DNA of 64,000 nt from Alteromonas aquimaris (GTDB taxonomy: Bacteria > Pseudomonadota > Gammaproteobacteria > Enterobacterales > Alteromonadaceae): assembly GCF_026183695.1 (NCBI RefSeq), contig NZ_JAPFRD010000005.1, forward strand, positions 330,022 to 394,021. The letters run 5' to 3'. The notes beneath the pieces were generated by a model. The model was not told the DNA's origin. It saw nothing but the letters and a program-made list of their open reading frames with translations, and made no database searches. The position numbers and the translations under genes were made by a program. Positions 40,501-48,552 of this stretch are shown piece by piece. The stretch's first letter is position 1. Every line of letters begins with the position of its first letter.

Positions 40501-42000
40501 AAGGTTGTTTTCATCTAAAAAAATTGGAAGCGCTGGGGTATTTGTATCTTTTAGTGGAAAACTTTTAATTTTATCTTTATGTTTTATTAGCGGGTTCGTT
40601 TCAACTGCGAGTAACCCTTGTTCGTCCAACCACAACCATATTCGCTCCCCATCAAAATAGAACGTGCTTATAAAATGATCGCGGAGTAGTGTGCTTTCGT
40701 GGTGGAGGTCGTTTTCAATTAATCTATACTGGTGTATTCCATTAGAAGTAGCTACCCAAAACTGATTGTGTCTGTCGATTACTAAGTCCCAAAATGATTC
40801 CTTTTTATCGGTCAAAAAATACTCGTAAACTCCTGTCTTATCGTTAAACTTTGCAATTCCATTTTCCTGGGTGGCAAACCAAACCTGCCCCATAGAATCT
40901 TCAGCAAGACCCCACACGGTATTTCCTTGAGAATTATCTTTCTTGTTGGTATAAAATCGTTGAAAACCGGACACTGGATTGTGTCGAAATAACCCTGCCA
41001 ATGTGCCAAGCCAAGTTGATCCTGTTGAATCTGTATAAATGGAATGTGCAATAGGATTGGATAGCCCTGTCATTTCACGGTTTTCGGCCGTGAGTGTCAC
41101 TGAATCTACACCGGAAATTGGATATATCAAGAGACCTCTTTGCGTCCCTACCCAAATGTTTTCACCCACCTGTTCAAACGAAAATATCTCTGATTCCTTG
41201 AGGCTAGAACTTTTGCTATGATCAATCCGGCCTAGCTCGGTTCCATCAATACCAAGCATGATTATTGAAGAACTAGTTGCAACCCAATACTCACCATTAA
41301 CAATTTTAAGATCTATTATTTCTAGATTTTTGACGTTAAAATTCCATGGATTTACTTTATATAAAGGGTATAACACCTTATTTGTTTTATCGAAGATGAA
41401 AAGGCCGCTATCTTCAGTGCCAATCCAAATTCTGTTTGGTTCATCCCGAATAAGGTTAATATTAGCTGGAAATCTGACATTAAGTTTACGACGCTTAAGC
41501 TTTTTTGATTCGGGGTTGTATTCGTAAAGTGAGTGGGAGCCTGCAAATAGAATATTGCCATTTAATTCTTCTGCAATAGTGGTTATGGTGCCATCTGTTA
41601 GCTCTGAGTTATCTCTATCAAATACGATAAAATCATCGCTAAGAGGATTAAATCGAGCCAATCCTTCTTGTGTTGCAACCCATAGGTCGCCATAAGAAGA
41701 AACAAATATTTTTTTAATTAATCCGGCTGGGATACTTTTAGGATTGGAATCTGAAGGATGGTATTGCTTGATGGAGTAACCATCAAATCGATTTAAACCG
41801 TTCGTAGTAGCAAACCACAAAAAACCGTTCTTGTCTTCGACTATTTCCATTATTGTCACACTCGACAGCCCATCTTTACGGGTGAGTTCGGTGAAATGAA
41901 GGTCAGTAATCGAAATCGCCTGAGCCGCCATCGTGGCAACTAGGCTGACTAGACAGATTGTACTTAACACTAAACGGTTTAAAGTCGCGCGCACCCACAT
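37516..42000 (-). CDS. Large sensor GGDEF-EAL protein with beta-propeller input
   Basis: A 1494-residue membrane sensor for cyclic di-GMP. It has a signal peptide (VLSTICLVSLVATMAAQA), a periplasmic two-component-type propeller built of reg_prop repeats (about 40-660; repeated units such as GFLWFATTNGLNRFDGYS and GDLWVATQEGLARFNP), a Y_Y_Y domain (about 690-760), one membrane helix (about 770-795), two PAS domains (about 810-930 and 935-1055), GGDEF (motif intact at 1136-1140) and EAL (E1264-A-L, with DDFGTGYSS). Both catalytic sites look complete, so it could make and degrade c-di-GMP. It stands alone, with no response regulator beside it. The propeller type is known from SusR-like sensors of sugars; the ligand here is unknown. 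Confidence 0.92.
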   Translation of the reverse strand: MWVRATLNRLVLSTICLVSLVATMAAQAISITDLHFTELTRKDGLSSVTIMEIVEDKNGFLWFATTNGLNRFDGYSIKQYHPSDSNPKSIPAGLIKKIFVSSYGDLWVATQEGLARFNPLSDDFIVFDRDNSELTDGTITTIAEELNGNILFAGSHSLYEYNPESKKLKRRKLNVRFPANINLIRDEPNRIWIGTEDSGLFIFDKTNKVLYPLYKVNPWNFNVKNLEIIDLKIVNGEYWVATSSSIIMLGIDGTELGRIDHSKSSSLKESEIFSFEQVGENIWVGTQRGLLIYPISGVDSVTLTAENREMTGLSNPIAHSIYTDSTGSTWLGTLAGLFRHNPVSGFQRFYTNKKDNSQGNTVWGLAEDSMGQVWFATQENGIAKFNDKTGVYEYFLTDKKESFWDLVIDRHNQFWVATSNGIHQYRLIENDLHHESTLLRDHFISTFYFDGERIWLWLDEQGLLAVETNPLIKHKDKIKSFPLKDTNTPALPIFLDENNLLWLVSGKNVSYLDVRKGKIVHYLSEKDGLESQPFSVYNWGGYYWVTTTSNGVIQIDKSSYKILATEKDNIDGGVIISSIGKGNSIWYANARGIKQILLPELVTGEIISLEQLGYNALNEEAVLKTSDNRLFFGGEQGLTQLSESVEIYDVNSDSPSKIPKLLDVKIFGIEDQPRGEKILSSYLFQSDVIEIPYNSSITLNFGQINPIFPSLIEYRWRLSGLEEIWHSSAAMQNKIRFASYIGLDFGSYIFEVQAKEPGKNWSHSKTLTIEVGRPPWLHNAALVFYFIAFAFSIIYVVRQYQIRKTNQKVIQESEERLKLTLWGSGDELWDWDIFRGQVHRSNTWGTLDFPQDNIRAHSAYDANIHPNDILRVQEALQAHLDDKTDYYELAYRAKTFKNKWIWILDRGKVVKRDHNNQPMRMTGTLKDINHLKQAEEQLNLFKRSIENISEGVFITDTNFKFISVNAAYCENTGETRNQALASYMYFHQYPEAFTEEIKKTLKAKGNWFGEVESVRVNGERYEIELNLDAVHDEDGKISHFVGVFSDITSRKSTEKELLKLANTDPLTDLPNRSFFQASHHNLVRRTEPHALLCLDMDNFKKINDSLGHQTGDILIKQIAKRLQRITGNDATCYRLGGDEFSVLMEDTSDIHTITHYAQSVLDSLARPFIINKQEFVLGASIGIAFYPDDGNTPQEILKNADTAMYFAKNNGGNSYQFFSGEMNQNAVRQLQIENLIRQGIKDDLFTVYYQPKVDIATGKLVSMEALVRFEHPHKGIVSPGQFIPLAEQTGQIIDIGEIVLRKAIADTKRWVTAGIFSGRVAVNISAKQFELPDLDDRINRVLNEIGLSPLHLECEITEGTLMENPEQGLEMMERLRERGIHLALDDFGTGYSSLAYLKRFPLNTLKIDKAFIDDIAESSVDRHMAAAIINIAHNLGLKVVAEGVEEEKQLTILRRYECEMIQGYLYSKPLNAERFEKLLRENQKLHHLIGQPSV

Positions 42001-42155
42001 ACCTTTGGCTTTTGGCCTTATTTTTATAATTTCAGTTTGCTAGCGGTTGCATCCCTCCAACCTTGCGTACCAATATGCCCAAATATAGGGTGCTCTACAA
42101 GGATTTTTTACCTCCATAAACCAGGTTGGTCAATAGTTGAACAGTTGGTAGGGGT

Positions 42156-44915
42156 TCACTGACTGCCTTTGTCAAAATAGCGTGTTTTTTGTTTAAATTC
42201 GGCGATATCTTTAATATGAGGTAGGTCGTCCTCCAACCCCTGAAATTTGCCTGGCGCGTATAACACCAGTTCACCGAACTTTTGCCGATTAGCCGCTTCA
42301 TCAGCATAGTGTTTAATATCATCAAACGTTAGTGAATGAATTTTTTGGGCTAATCGTGTGTTGTGTGAAAACGTTCGATCACCTGTTCCCAGTGCAAGCC
42401 ATAATCGTTGAGCCTTCATCGACTGTGAAAGATCTTTTTCATTCAGTTGTTTTAATAAGTTTTTCTGAATTATAGGCCAGTAAGTACGATAAAAATCAAT
42501 CTCATCAAACTGACGTTTTAAAAATTCACGTATCTCCGACAATAAATGCGCAGGAGCGAAGCCTGGACTTTGAATATAGAAGGCAAAACCGGGATGTTGG
42601 TTATGGGGCACATACCCTGTCCCCACGACATAACCCAATTGCTTTTCGGAGCGTAATACGTTGAAAAATGGAGCGGCTAGCATTTGTTCAAGGATCATGC
42701 ACATAGCCGTATCAATTAACCCATCACTGGGCGCCTGAAAATACAATACCACGGCTGCATCATCGTGTTCGCAAACGACTTTATGGTAGTGGGATTCACC
42801 TGTGGGTAGCTGCGTTACAGCTCGGGGTATTGGCAGTGCGCTGGCCTTAGAAAACTGGCTGTCTAAGGATTGGGCAAACCCTTTCGCCTCTTCACTTTCC
42901 CAATTGCCGAATAGGAGCCCCTCTAAGTGATACGAAGACATTGCCGCATCTTTTAACTGTATCATCTTATCGAAGGAAATATTTTGAATCGCTTCGAACA
43001 GAGTTAGCGGAGCGTACGTGTGCTTTTGAATGAGTACACTTAACCGCGAAAAAAGACGGTTGGTCGGTTTGTTCATCAACGAATTGTGAAGTGATTGAAG
43101 CTGGCTGTGCTGCAGCCTTAAAAATGATTCTTCCGAGGGGGTGAAATTAAATGTTGTCGCTAAAATCTGTTCGCATAACTTCATTTGATTTTGCGAAAAT
43201 CCGCGGGTGTTTACGCTAAATCCCGCCTGATGACCGTATACCCTGTAGTGGAGTCCCGCAATTTCAGCACGATAATACTTTGCCTGCAGATGGTCAGTAA
43301 TTGCTGCTAACCATACTCGTTTAGCCGCTACCCTTTCTACACTTTCAGTAAAGCCTGGAACGTCAAATGAAATAAAAATATCACCCTTTGGGGTGGCAAA
43401 CTGTTCATCCTGAGCAAACCAGATTTTTTTGCTCGGTTCTGCTGTGATGAGAGTTGGCTTAAGAAACTCACTTTCCAGTTTGATAAGTGAATAATTGTCA
43501 CCCAGGTAAGGGTTAGGTGAGGGAAGCGATAATGCCTCGGTTCCTTTTTCCTCTTGGTAAAGACGTTGGGTGTCTGCTGATATTTTAGATACGCTGTACT
43601 TCGCATTATAGTAATTACACGTTCTATTTGTATCGAGTTTTTGGTCGATAACTTTTACCCGCATATTATCTACCCGAAAAAATGACAAAGCATGTTCAAC
43701 TTTTTTCGGGGCAAATTTATCAGCCAGGATTTTTAACTGCGGTATAGCTTCGAATGGGAAAAATAATAGTGCCTGCGCATAATCACATGCCGCATTTAAT
43801 AATTTGGGATTATCATCGAACTCATTGGCTAATTTATTAAGTTTTGCTTTCTCGTCATAACGCCATGAATGATGTAAAGATTTTTTAATTAAATCTAAAT
43901 ATGCAAATAAATGAGCGATAATGGCGTCGCGATTTTCCAGCCCCGAGGGAGTTAACTGAAAACTGATATTAAAATCCTTGAAATGATCACCCTCAATTCC
44001 GCTTCCAGCGATTAAGCTGATAACCCAATTCTTACATTTTAAAACCGCCAACAAGCTGCCTTCACCTTCATCTCCCAATAAATGACTGAGGTAATCCAGT
44101 GGTTTGGTTTCGTACTCATTATGTAAACCCGGTAAAGCGAACGTCACAATCATTCTTGTAGCGGCTTGCAAGGGCACGATATTAATTTGCACGCCTGTCT
44201 GGTCTTCCGTGTAAAGCGCAGGCCAATCTGTTGGTACAGGTTCGCCTGCTTTTAATGTGGAAAACGCTTGCGTAACAAGATCTTTAAGCGCATTCGACGG
44301 TACCGGAGAAACAATACACAGCGCCATATTGCTCCCGCAATAATGACGTTGATGAAACTGTCTCAACTTTTCCTTAAGTTCTGCGGTTTCAAATTGATTG
44401 TAAATATCCGCATTACCTACTGAAAATTTACTAAACGGGTGGGCTGGGTTACAGGTTTCTTTATGAATCTGATAAAGACGGCGTAAGTCATCTTTTTTCT
44501 TGAATTGAAACTCTGATTCTATCGTATTGATTTCCGTCTCAATAGACGAAGATGCTAACAATGGTGAACATAGCATATCCGCAAAAGCGGGTAGAACAGA
44601 AGGTAAGGCTTCGCTGCGGCAATTGAAATGAAAGTTCGCATATTCAGTGCCAGTCCAGGCGTTCATATGCCCGCCATTATTTTCGATGTATTCATTAATT
44701 TGGTTTGGGTTGGGGAGATGTACACTCCCCATGAATAACATGTGCTCTAACAGATGCGATAAGCCCTGACAATTTTCGGGGTCGTAAAAATGTCCCCCAC
44801 GAATCGCCATGGATATGTAACTGGCAGCCTGTTCTGGTTGGTGGTATACCATCACCTTCAACCCATTATGGAGGGTGAAACAGTGGTATCTATCTTGGTC
44901 TGGAGGTGTTGTCAA
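42156..44915 (-). CDS. M16 family (insulinase/pitrilysin-like) metallopeptidase
   Basis: A 919-residue zinc peptidase of the insulysin/protease III type. The inverted zinc motif HLLEH is at residues 54-58 with the downstream glutamate in NTIESEF near residue 134; four M16 domains follow in the standard length. No signal peptide is visible, unlike periplasmic E. coli PtrA, so a cytosolic location is likely. The start read here is a TTG at 44915 (TTG ACA ACA) preceded by AAGAGAG; no ATG lies nearby in frame ahead of the conserved region. It is divergent from sixA. Confidence 0.9.
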   Translation of the reverse strand: MTTPPDQDRYHCFTLHNGLKVMVYHQPEQAASYISMAIRGGHFYDPENCQGLSHLLEHMLFMGSVHLPNPNQINEYIENNGGHMNAWTGTEYANFHFNCRSEALPSVLPAFADMLCSPLLASSSIETEINTIESEFQFKKKDDLRRLYQIHKETCNPAHPFSKFSVGNADIYNQFETAELKEKLRQFHQRHYCGSNMALCIVSPVPSNALKDLVTQAFSTLKAGEPVPTDWPALYTEDQTGVQINIVPLQAATRMIVTFALPGLHNEYETKPLDYLSHLLGDEGEGSLLAVLKCKNWVISLIAGSGIEGDHFKDFNISFQLTPSGLENRDAIIAHLFAYLDLIKKSLHHSWRYDEKAKLNKLANEFDDNPKLLNAACDYAQALLFFPFEAIPQLKILADKFAPKKVEHALSFFRVDNMRVKVIDQKLDTNRTCNYYNAKYSVSKISADTQRLYQEEKGTEALSLPSPNPYLGDNYSLIKLESEFLKPTLITAEPSKKIWFAQDEQFATPKGDIFISFDVPGFTESVERVAAKRVWLAAITDHLQAKYYRAEIAGLHYRVYGHQAGFSVNTRGFSQNQMKLCEQILATTFNFTPSEESFLRLQHSQLQSLHNSLMNKPTNRLFSRLSVLIQKHTYAPLTLFEAIQNISFDKMIQLKDAAMSSYHLEGLLFGNWESEEAKGFAQSLDSQFSKASALPIPRAVTQLPTGESHYHKVVCEHDDAAVVLYFQAPSDGLIDTAMCMILEQMLAAPFFNVLRSEKQLGYVVGTGYVPHNQHPGFAFYIQSPGFAPAHLLSEIREFLKRQFDEIDFYRTYWPIIQKNLLKQLNEKDLSQSMKAQRLWLALGTGDRTFSHNTRLAQKIHSLTFDDIKHYADEAANRQKFGELVLYAPGKFQGLEDDLPHIKDIAEFKQKTRYFDKGSQ

Positions 44916-45083
44916 AATGCTCTCTTATCAAATAAAAAAACTGCATTTCTTTGGGAAGTACGCAACAACTCTCCCCATCCGTGTATAGCGTATTCGAAAA
45001 TGAAATGAATTTAACGATAACGCTATGCGATGATAATCCTGTCTGCTATCGTTAGCAGGAACTATCATCATATTCATAATCTT

Positions 45084-45605
45084 ATGTCAGGTCAAAGTAG
45101 CAACGACGACATTTTAATATTTGTCATGCGTCATGGCGAAGCTGAATCACTTCGCATCGATGATAAATCCCGCCAGCTTACGCCTCAGGGCCGAACACAA
45201 GCCATGGATGCGGCTAAGTGGTTGAAACAAAAGTATACTGTCGATGGTAAAGTAGACTTAGCGTTAGTCAGTCCGTACCGTCGCGCACGCCAAACATACG
45301 ATATGCTCTCATTAGATATCCGCCCCACCACGATGGAGATCTGTCACGATATCGTTCCAGAGGGTGATGCAGATCTTACACATGATTTTTTGGATGTGCG
45401 ATTGCGCGACAGCCAAAATACCAGTTCTCCATTAAAGTCGGTTCTTGTAGTAAGCCACATGCCATTAGTCAGTTATTTGGTGGACAGCTTATGCTGTGCT
45501 CATACTGCAAGTTTATTTGCCACTGCGTCCATTGCAGTGGTCAGGTATTCGTTAGAGAAACGCTGCGGCATACTGGAAGTCCATTACCAAAGCTTTGCTA
45601 TTTAA
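45084..45605 (+). CDS. sixA: Phosphohistidine phosphatase SixA
   Basis: A histidine-phosphatase-superfamily protein of about 173 residues, expected to dephosphorylate phosphohistidine on proteins such as HPt domains or NPr. Motifs are the catalytic VMRHGEAE, SPYRRARQTYDML and VVSHMPLVSYLVD. The frame is open from 45030; I chose ATG 45084 (MSGQSSNDDILIF) because the SixA fold begins shortly after it, but no start has a good ribosome site. Confidence 0.88.
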   Translation: MSGQSSNDDILIFVMRHGEAESLRIDDKSRQLTPQGRTQAMDAAKWLKQKYTVDGKVDLALVSPYRRARQTYDMLSLDIRPTTMEICHDIVPEGDADLTHDFLDVRLRDSQNTSSPLKSVLVVSHMPLVSYLVDSLCCAHTASLFATASIAVVRYSLEKRCGILEVHYQSFAI

Positions 45606-45953
45606 ATCTATAGGCAAACGTCTGAAATCTAATCTAAATCAGGTCGAAACGTGACGTTAGTGAGTTTTTTTTAAGTTTCTCTTAAGAAGTTTAAAAAATA
45701 TCCGATACAGGCAGTAAGAATACTCATATAGAATGAAGTGAGTGGACAAAACACACTGCTTTATCCCTGAAGGCAAAGCCATGGGGTAAAGATTTATCGG
45801 TGTAAAAACGCGTGCAATTAGTGCGGCTGGTAAGAGCAAAAAGGAAAACGCTCTAATTTCGATTGGGGAGTGACTTAATTGTCAGGCTAATACCGCCTAA
45901 ATGAGCTGAGTATATTGACGATGTTGTTTCGTATTTAAGAGTAGTAACACATT
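45606..45953. other. 348-bp gap with a GCAAAGCC hairpin
   Basis: No convincing gene. At 45759-45791 a 9-bp arm (CTTTATCCC with GGGGTAAAG, one G-T pair) encloses GGC-AAA-GCC, giving GCAAAGCCATGGGG. This string resembles part of the c-di-GMP-I (GEMM) riboswitch core, but the 5' half of that fold is not recognisable. The 60-residue minus-strand frame at 45657-45839 has no supporting signals. The promoter of the following small gene should be here. Confidence 0.35.
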
Positions 45954-46133
45954 ATGGCAACCCGATCATTACCTGATTTACTTCGCAGCACCTTGCAGAG
46001 TCATCTGGCTGAAGCTGATCTGCAGGATGACCAAGAGTTGCGTAATATAATGGATAAACTCAATAAACTATCCAGTAAAGTTGCAGAGACAAAAGCGCGC
46101 GCGTTAGCGCAACGCTCTGCGAAAAATAAATAA
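45954..46133 (+). CDS. Small helical protein, hypothetical (59 residues)
   Basis: A 59-residue frame beginning MATRSLPDLLRSTLQSHLAE and continuing with a charged, leucine-rich helix (RNIMDKLNKLSSKVAETKAR) that suggests a short coiled coil. Codon use is like its neighbours. It ends 4 nt before the end of the convergent CNNM gene. The ribosome site is weak. I do not know the family. Confidence 0.6.
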   Translation: MATRSLPDLLRSTLQSHLAEADLQDDQELRNIMDKLNKLSSKVAETKARALAQRSAKNK

Positions 46134-46137
46134 ATGA

Positions 46138-47427
46138 CTATTCTGATGAGTTATGAGAAGCGGGAAGATAGTACTCTGGGATTATCCTCACCGTCTTAAT
46201 TTTGTTTTCGCTAATATCCACTATTTCGATCGGATACCCAGCGAGACGTAAGCTCACCCTGTTCTCAGGGATTTCTTCGAGATATTCCAGTATTAATCCA
46301 TTTAATGTTTTGGGACCTTCAGTTGGAAGCTGCCAGTCCATTTCCTTGTTTAAATCACGAATGTTGACGCTACCATCAACGAGGACACTCCCATCTTGCT
46401 GGATATGTGCCTCTTTACTGTGATCCGGAACCATACTGGTGGTGAAATCACCTACAATCTCTTCCAGAATGTCTTCCATTGTAACCAATCCCATGATGTC
46501 GCCATACTCGTCTACCACTAGTGCGATACGTTCTTTTTCTGTCTGAAATTTGAACATTAGTGTGTGCAGTGGTGTTGACTCAGGAGTGTAATAAATTTCC
46601 TTCACCGCGCGCAGCAAACTGGATTTGGTAAACTGATCCTTCGACAACAAACGTAAAGCATCCCTCACATGCACAAAGCCTACAGCATCATCTACGCTAT
46701 CGCGATAAAGCAAAATTCGGGTATGTTGGGAACCGGTTAGCAATTTTTGAATTTTGTTCCAGTCGTCATTGATATCAATGGCAAATATTTCTGCCCTTGG
46801 AACCATGATATCTTCGGCAGTCACGCTCTCCAAGTCCAGAATACTTACGAGCATATCCTGGTGTTTTTTAGGGATCAGGGTGCCTGCTTCATACACCACC
46901 GTTCGCAATTCTTCCCGGCTTAACGAATCATCACTATTACCCAACGGGCTAATTCTCAACAGGGCGAGTATGCCGTTGGTGATGCCATTCACACAGTACA
47001 CCACCGGGTAAAGAAGCGTTAAAAGCGGAAGAAGTAACATTGAAGCAGGAAAAGCAATTTTTTCAGGATACAAAGCTGCAAGCGTTTTCGGGGTAACTTC
47101 TGCAAACACGAGCACCACTAGTGTAAGACCAAAGGTGGCGATCGCGATGCCCACATCACCAAAAAGTCGAATCCCAATAATGGTCGCAACGGAGGAGGCG
47201 GCTATATTAACCAAATTATTGCCAATTAATATAAGCCCAATTAACCTGTCAGGGCGGTCGAGTAATTTTTGAACACGTTGCGCTGAAAGGTTACCTTCAC
47301 CTTGTAAGTGCTTGAGTCGATAACGGTTTATCGACATCATGCCTGTTTCTGAACTGGAAAAAAAAGCAGAGAATAAAAGTAGCACTGCCAATATTATAAA
47401 GAGGGTGCCTGTTGATATAGCGTCCAA
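46138..47427 (-). CDS. CNNM/CorC-type transporter (YfjD-like)
   Basis: A 429-residue membrane protein with a DUF21/CNNM transmembrane domain (about 1-190), a pair of CBS domains (about 205-330) and a CorC_HlyC domain (about 345-425). The family is linked to Mg2+/Co2+ transport or resistance. The neighbourhood with ypjD and ffh is the same as for E. coli yfjD, which supports orthology. It lies 84 bp after ypjD and may share its transcript. Confidence 0.92.
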   Translation of the reverse strand: MDAISTGTLFIILAVLLLFSAFFSSSETGMMSINRYRLKHLQGEGNLSAQRVQKLLDRPDRLIGLILIGNNLVNIAASSVATIIGIRLFGDVGIAIATFGLTLVVLVFAEVTPKTLAALYPEKIAFPASMLLLPLLTLLYPVVYCVNGITNGILALLRISPLGNSDDSLSREELRTVVYEAGTLIPKKHQDMLVSILDLESVTAEDIMVPRAEIFAIDINDDWNKIQKLLTGSQHTRILLYRDSVDDAVGFVHVRDALRLLSKDQFTKSSLLRAVKEIYYTPESTPLHTLMFKFQTEKERIALVVDEYGDIMGLVTMEDILEEIVGDFTTSMVPDHSKEAHIQQDGSVLVDGSVNIRDLNKEMDWQLPTEGPKTLNGLILEYLEEIPENRVSLRLAGYPIEIVDISENKIKTVRIIPEYYLPASHNSSE

Positions 47428-47511
47428 CTAATGGGTTCCTTTACCTAATGGACATTCAACTGTAGTTATTCGGTGCAAGGCTTTCAAGGGAAAATTTTAG
47501 TTATTTTATTT

Positions 47512-48303
47512 TTAGAGTAATATTTCTCTGACCAGCCGACTGCCGAAATACGCCAGAGACAATAGAGCAAGTCCGAGTACAGTAAGGCCAATGACCTGCT
47601 TTCCGCGCCAGCCCCAAATTTTCTGACCCACTAATAAGAGGATATAAATCGCCGTCGCCGCAAGAGATAGGACTGTTTTGTGCGCATATAATTTACTAAA
47701 CATATTTTCAAGAAAAATAAACCCGGTAATTTGTGCGACAATTAATAGGCATGTTCCTACCAAAAGTAATTTGAACAAAATGCCTTCAACTAACATCAAT
47801 GGCGGCATGGAAGAATGAATAAACGTGGCCTCTTTTTGTTTGAGCCGATGAGTGATATAGGACATTTGTAATGCGTATAGGAAGGCAATGACCAAGGTGC
47901 CGTAGGCGAATAGAGAAAGCGAAATATGTACCAGCAGCCCAGGCTGTAATTCTATATGCATAATATGTTCGGCAGGAATGAATAACACCGCAGCCACACT
48001 CAGTGCTGCGAACCCGAGCACCCCGGGTAATAACATGACATTCGGAAGTACCGTAATACTAATTAACATCGAGACTGTAATAAGCCATGCAACCAGCGAC
48101 AATACGTTGGTGATACTCATATTCTGTCCGGGTACGCCCATTATCGCTTCAGCAAGGTACAGAAGATGTGTGAGACTTCCCAGTGCCGCTAAACTAAGGG
48201 CAAATGTTTTATTGGGGCCATTTTTATGAAAAAGTCTTCCCACCAGTACAAACATCGCCATTAAATACAAGGCAATACTGATAAGCGCAAATAGTGTGGT
48301 CAT
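47512..48303 (-). CDS. ypjD: Inner membrane protein YpjD (CcsA/cytochrome c assembly-like)
   Basis: A 263-residue protein with eight predicted membrane segments of the cytochrome c assembly (CcsA/CcmC) superfamily. Synteny with ffh and the CNNM gene matches E. coli ypjD. Its own role is not well defined; it need not act in haem delivery. AGGAG precedes the ATG by 5 nt. It is divergent from ffh across 249 bp. Confidence 0.9.
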   Translation of the reverse strand: MTTLFALISIALYLMAMFVLVGRLFHKNGPNKTFALSLAALGSLTHLLYLAEAIMGVPGQNMSITNVLSLVAWLITVSMLISITVLPNVMLLPGVLGFAALSVAAVLFIPAEHIMHIELQPGLLVHISLSLFAYGTLVIAFLYALQMSYITHRLKQKEATFIHSSMPPLMLVEGILFKLLLVGTCLLIVAQITGFIFLENMFSKLYAHKTVLSLAATAIYILLLVGQKIWGWRGKQVIGLTVLGLALLSLAYFGSRLVREILL

Positions 48304-48514
48304 GTCACTCCTTTGTTGCTGTTTTTTATGCTCCGACTTTTGGAGATCTTACCCAGCAGGACATATTGTTACTGTAAGTTATCACAAATTACAACCTTGA
48401 TAGTAGGGGGATGTGCCCTCATCTATGCCCACCAACAGGATCGATAAATTTAGCTCCATTGCCTCGCAATTATGAAGATTTCAGTTCAGGGTGAGATTCT
48501 GAGTTAAATATCGG

Positions 48515-48520
48515 TATAAT
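48515..48520 (+). promoter_or_regulatory. -10 element of the ffh promoter
   Basis: TATAAT in the context GGTATAATGCGC, 33 bp before the ffh ATG. No clear -35 hexamer is seen at 16-18 bp. The GC-rich stretch just after the -10 resembles the discriminator of growth-rate-controlled promoters. Confidence 0.6.
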
Positions 48521-48552
48521 GCGCAACAAACCAGCAAAAGATATATTGATTT

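Noticed and set aside
45657-45839. 60-residue minus-strand frame
   Set aside because: No ribosome site or domain; it covers the hairpin region instead.
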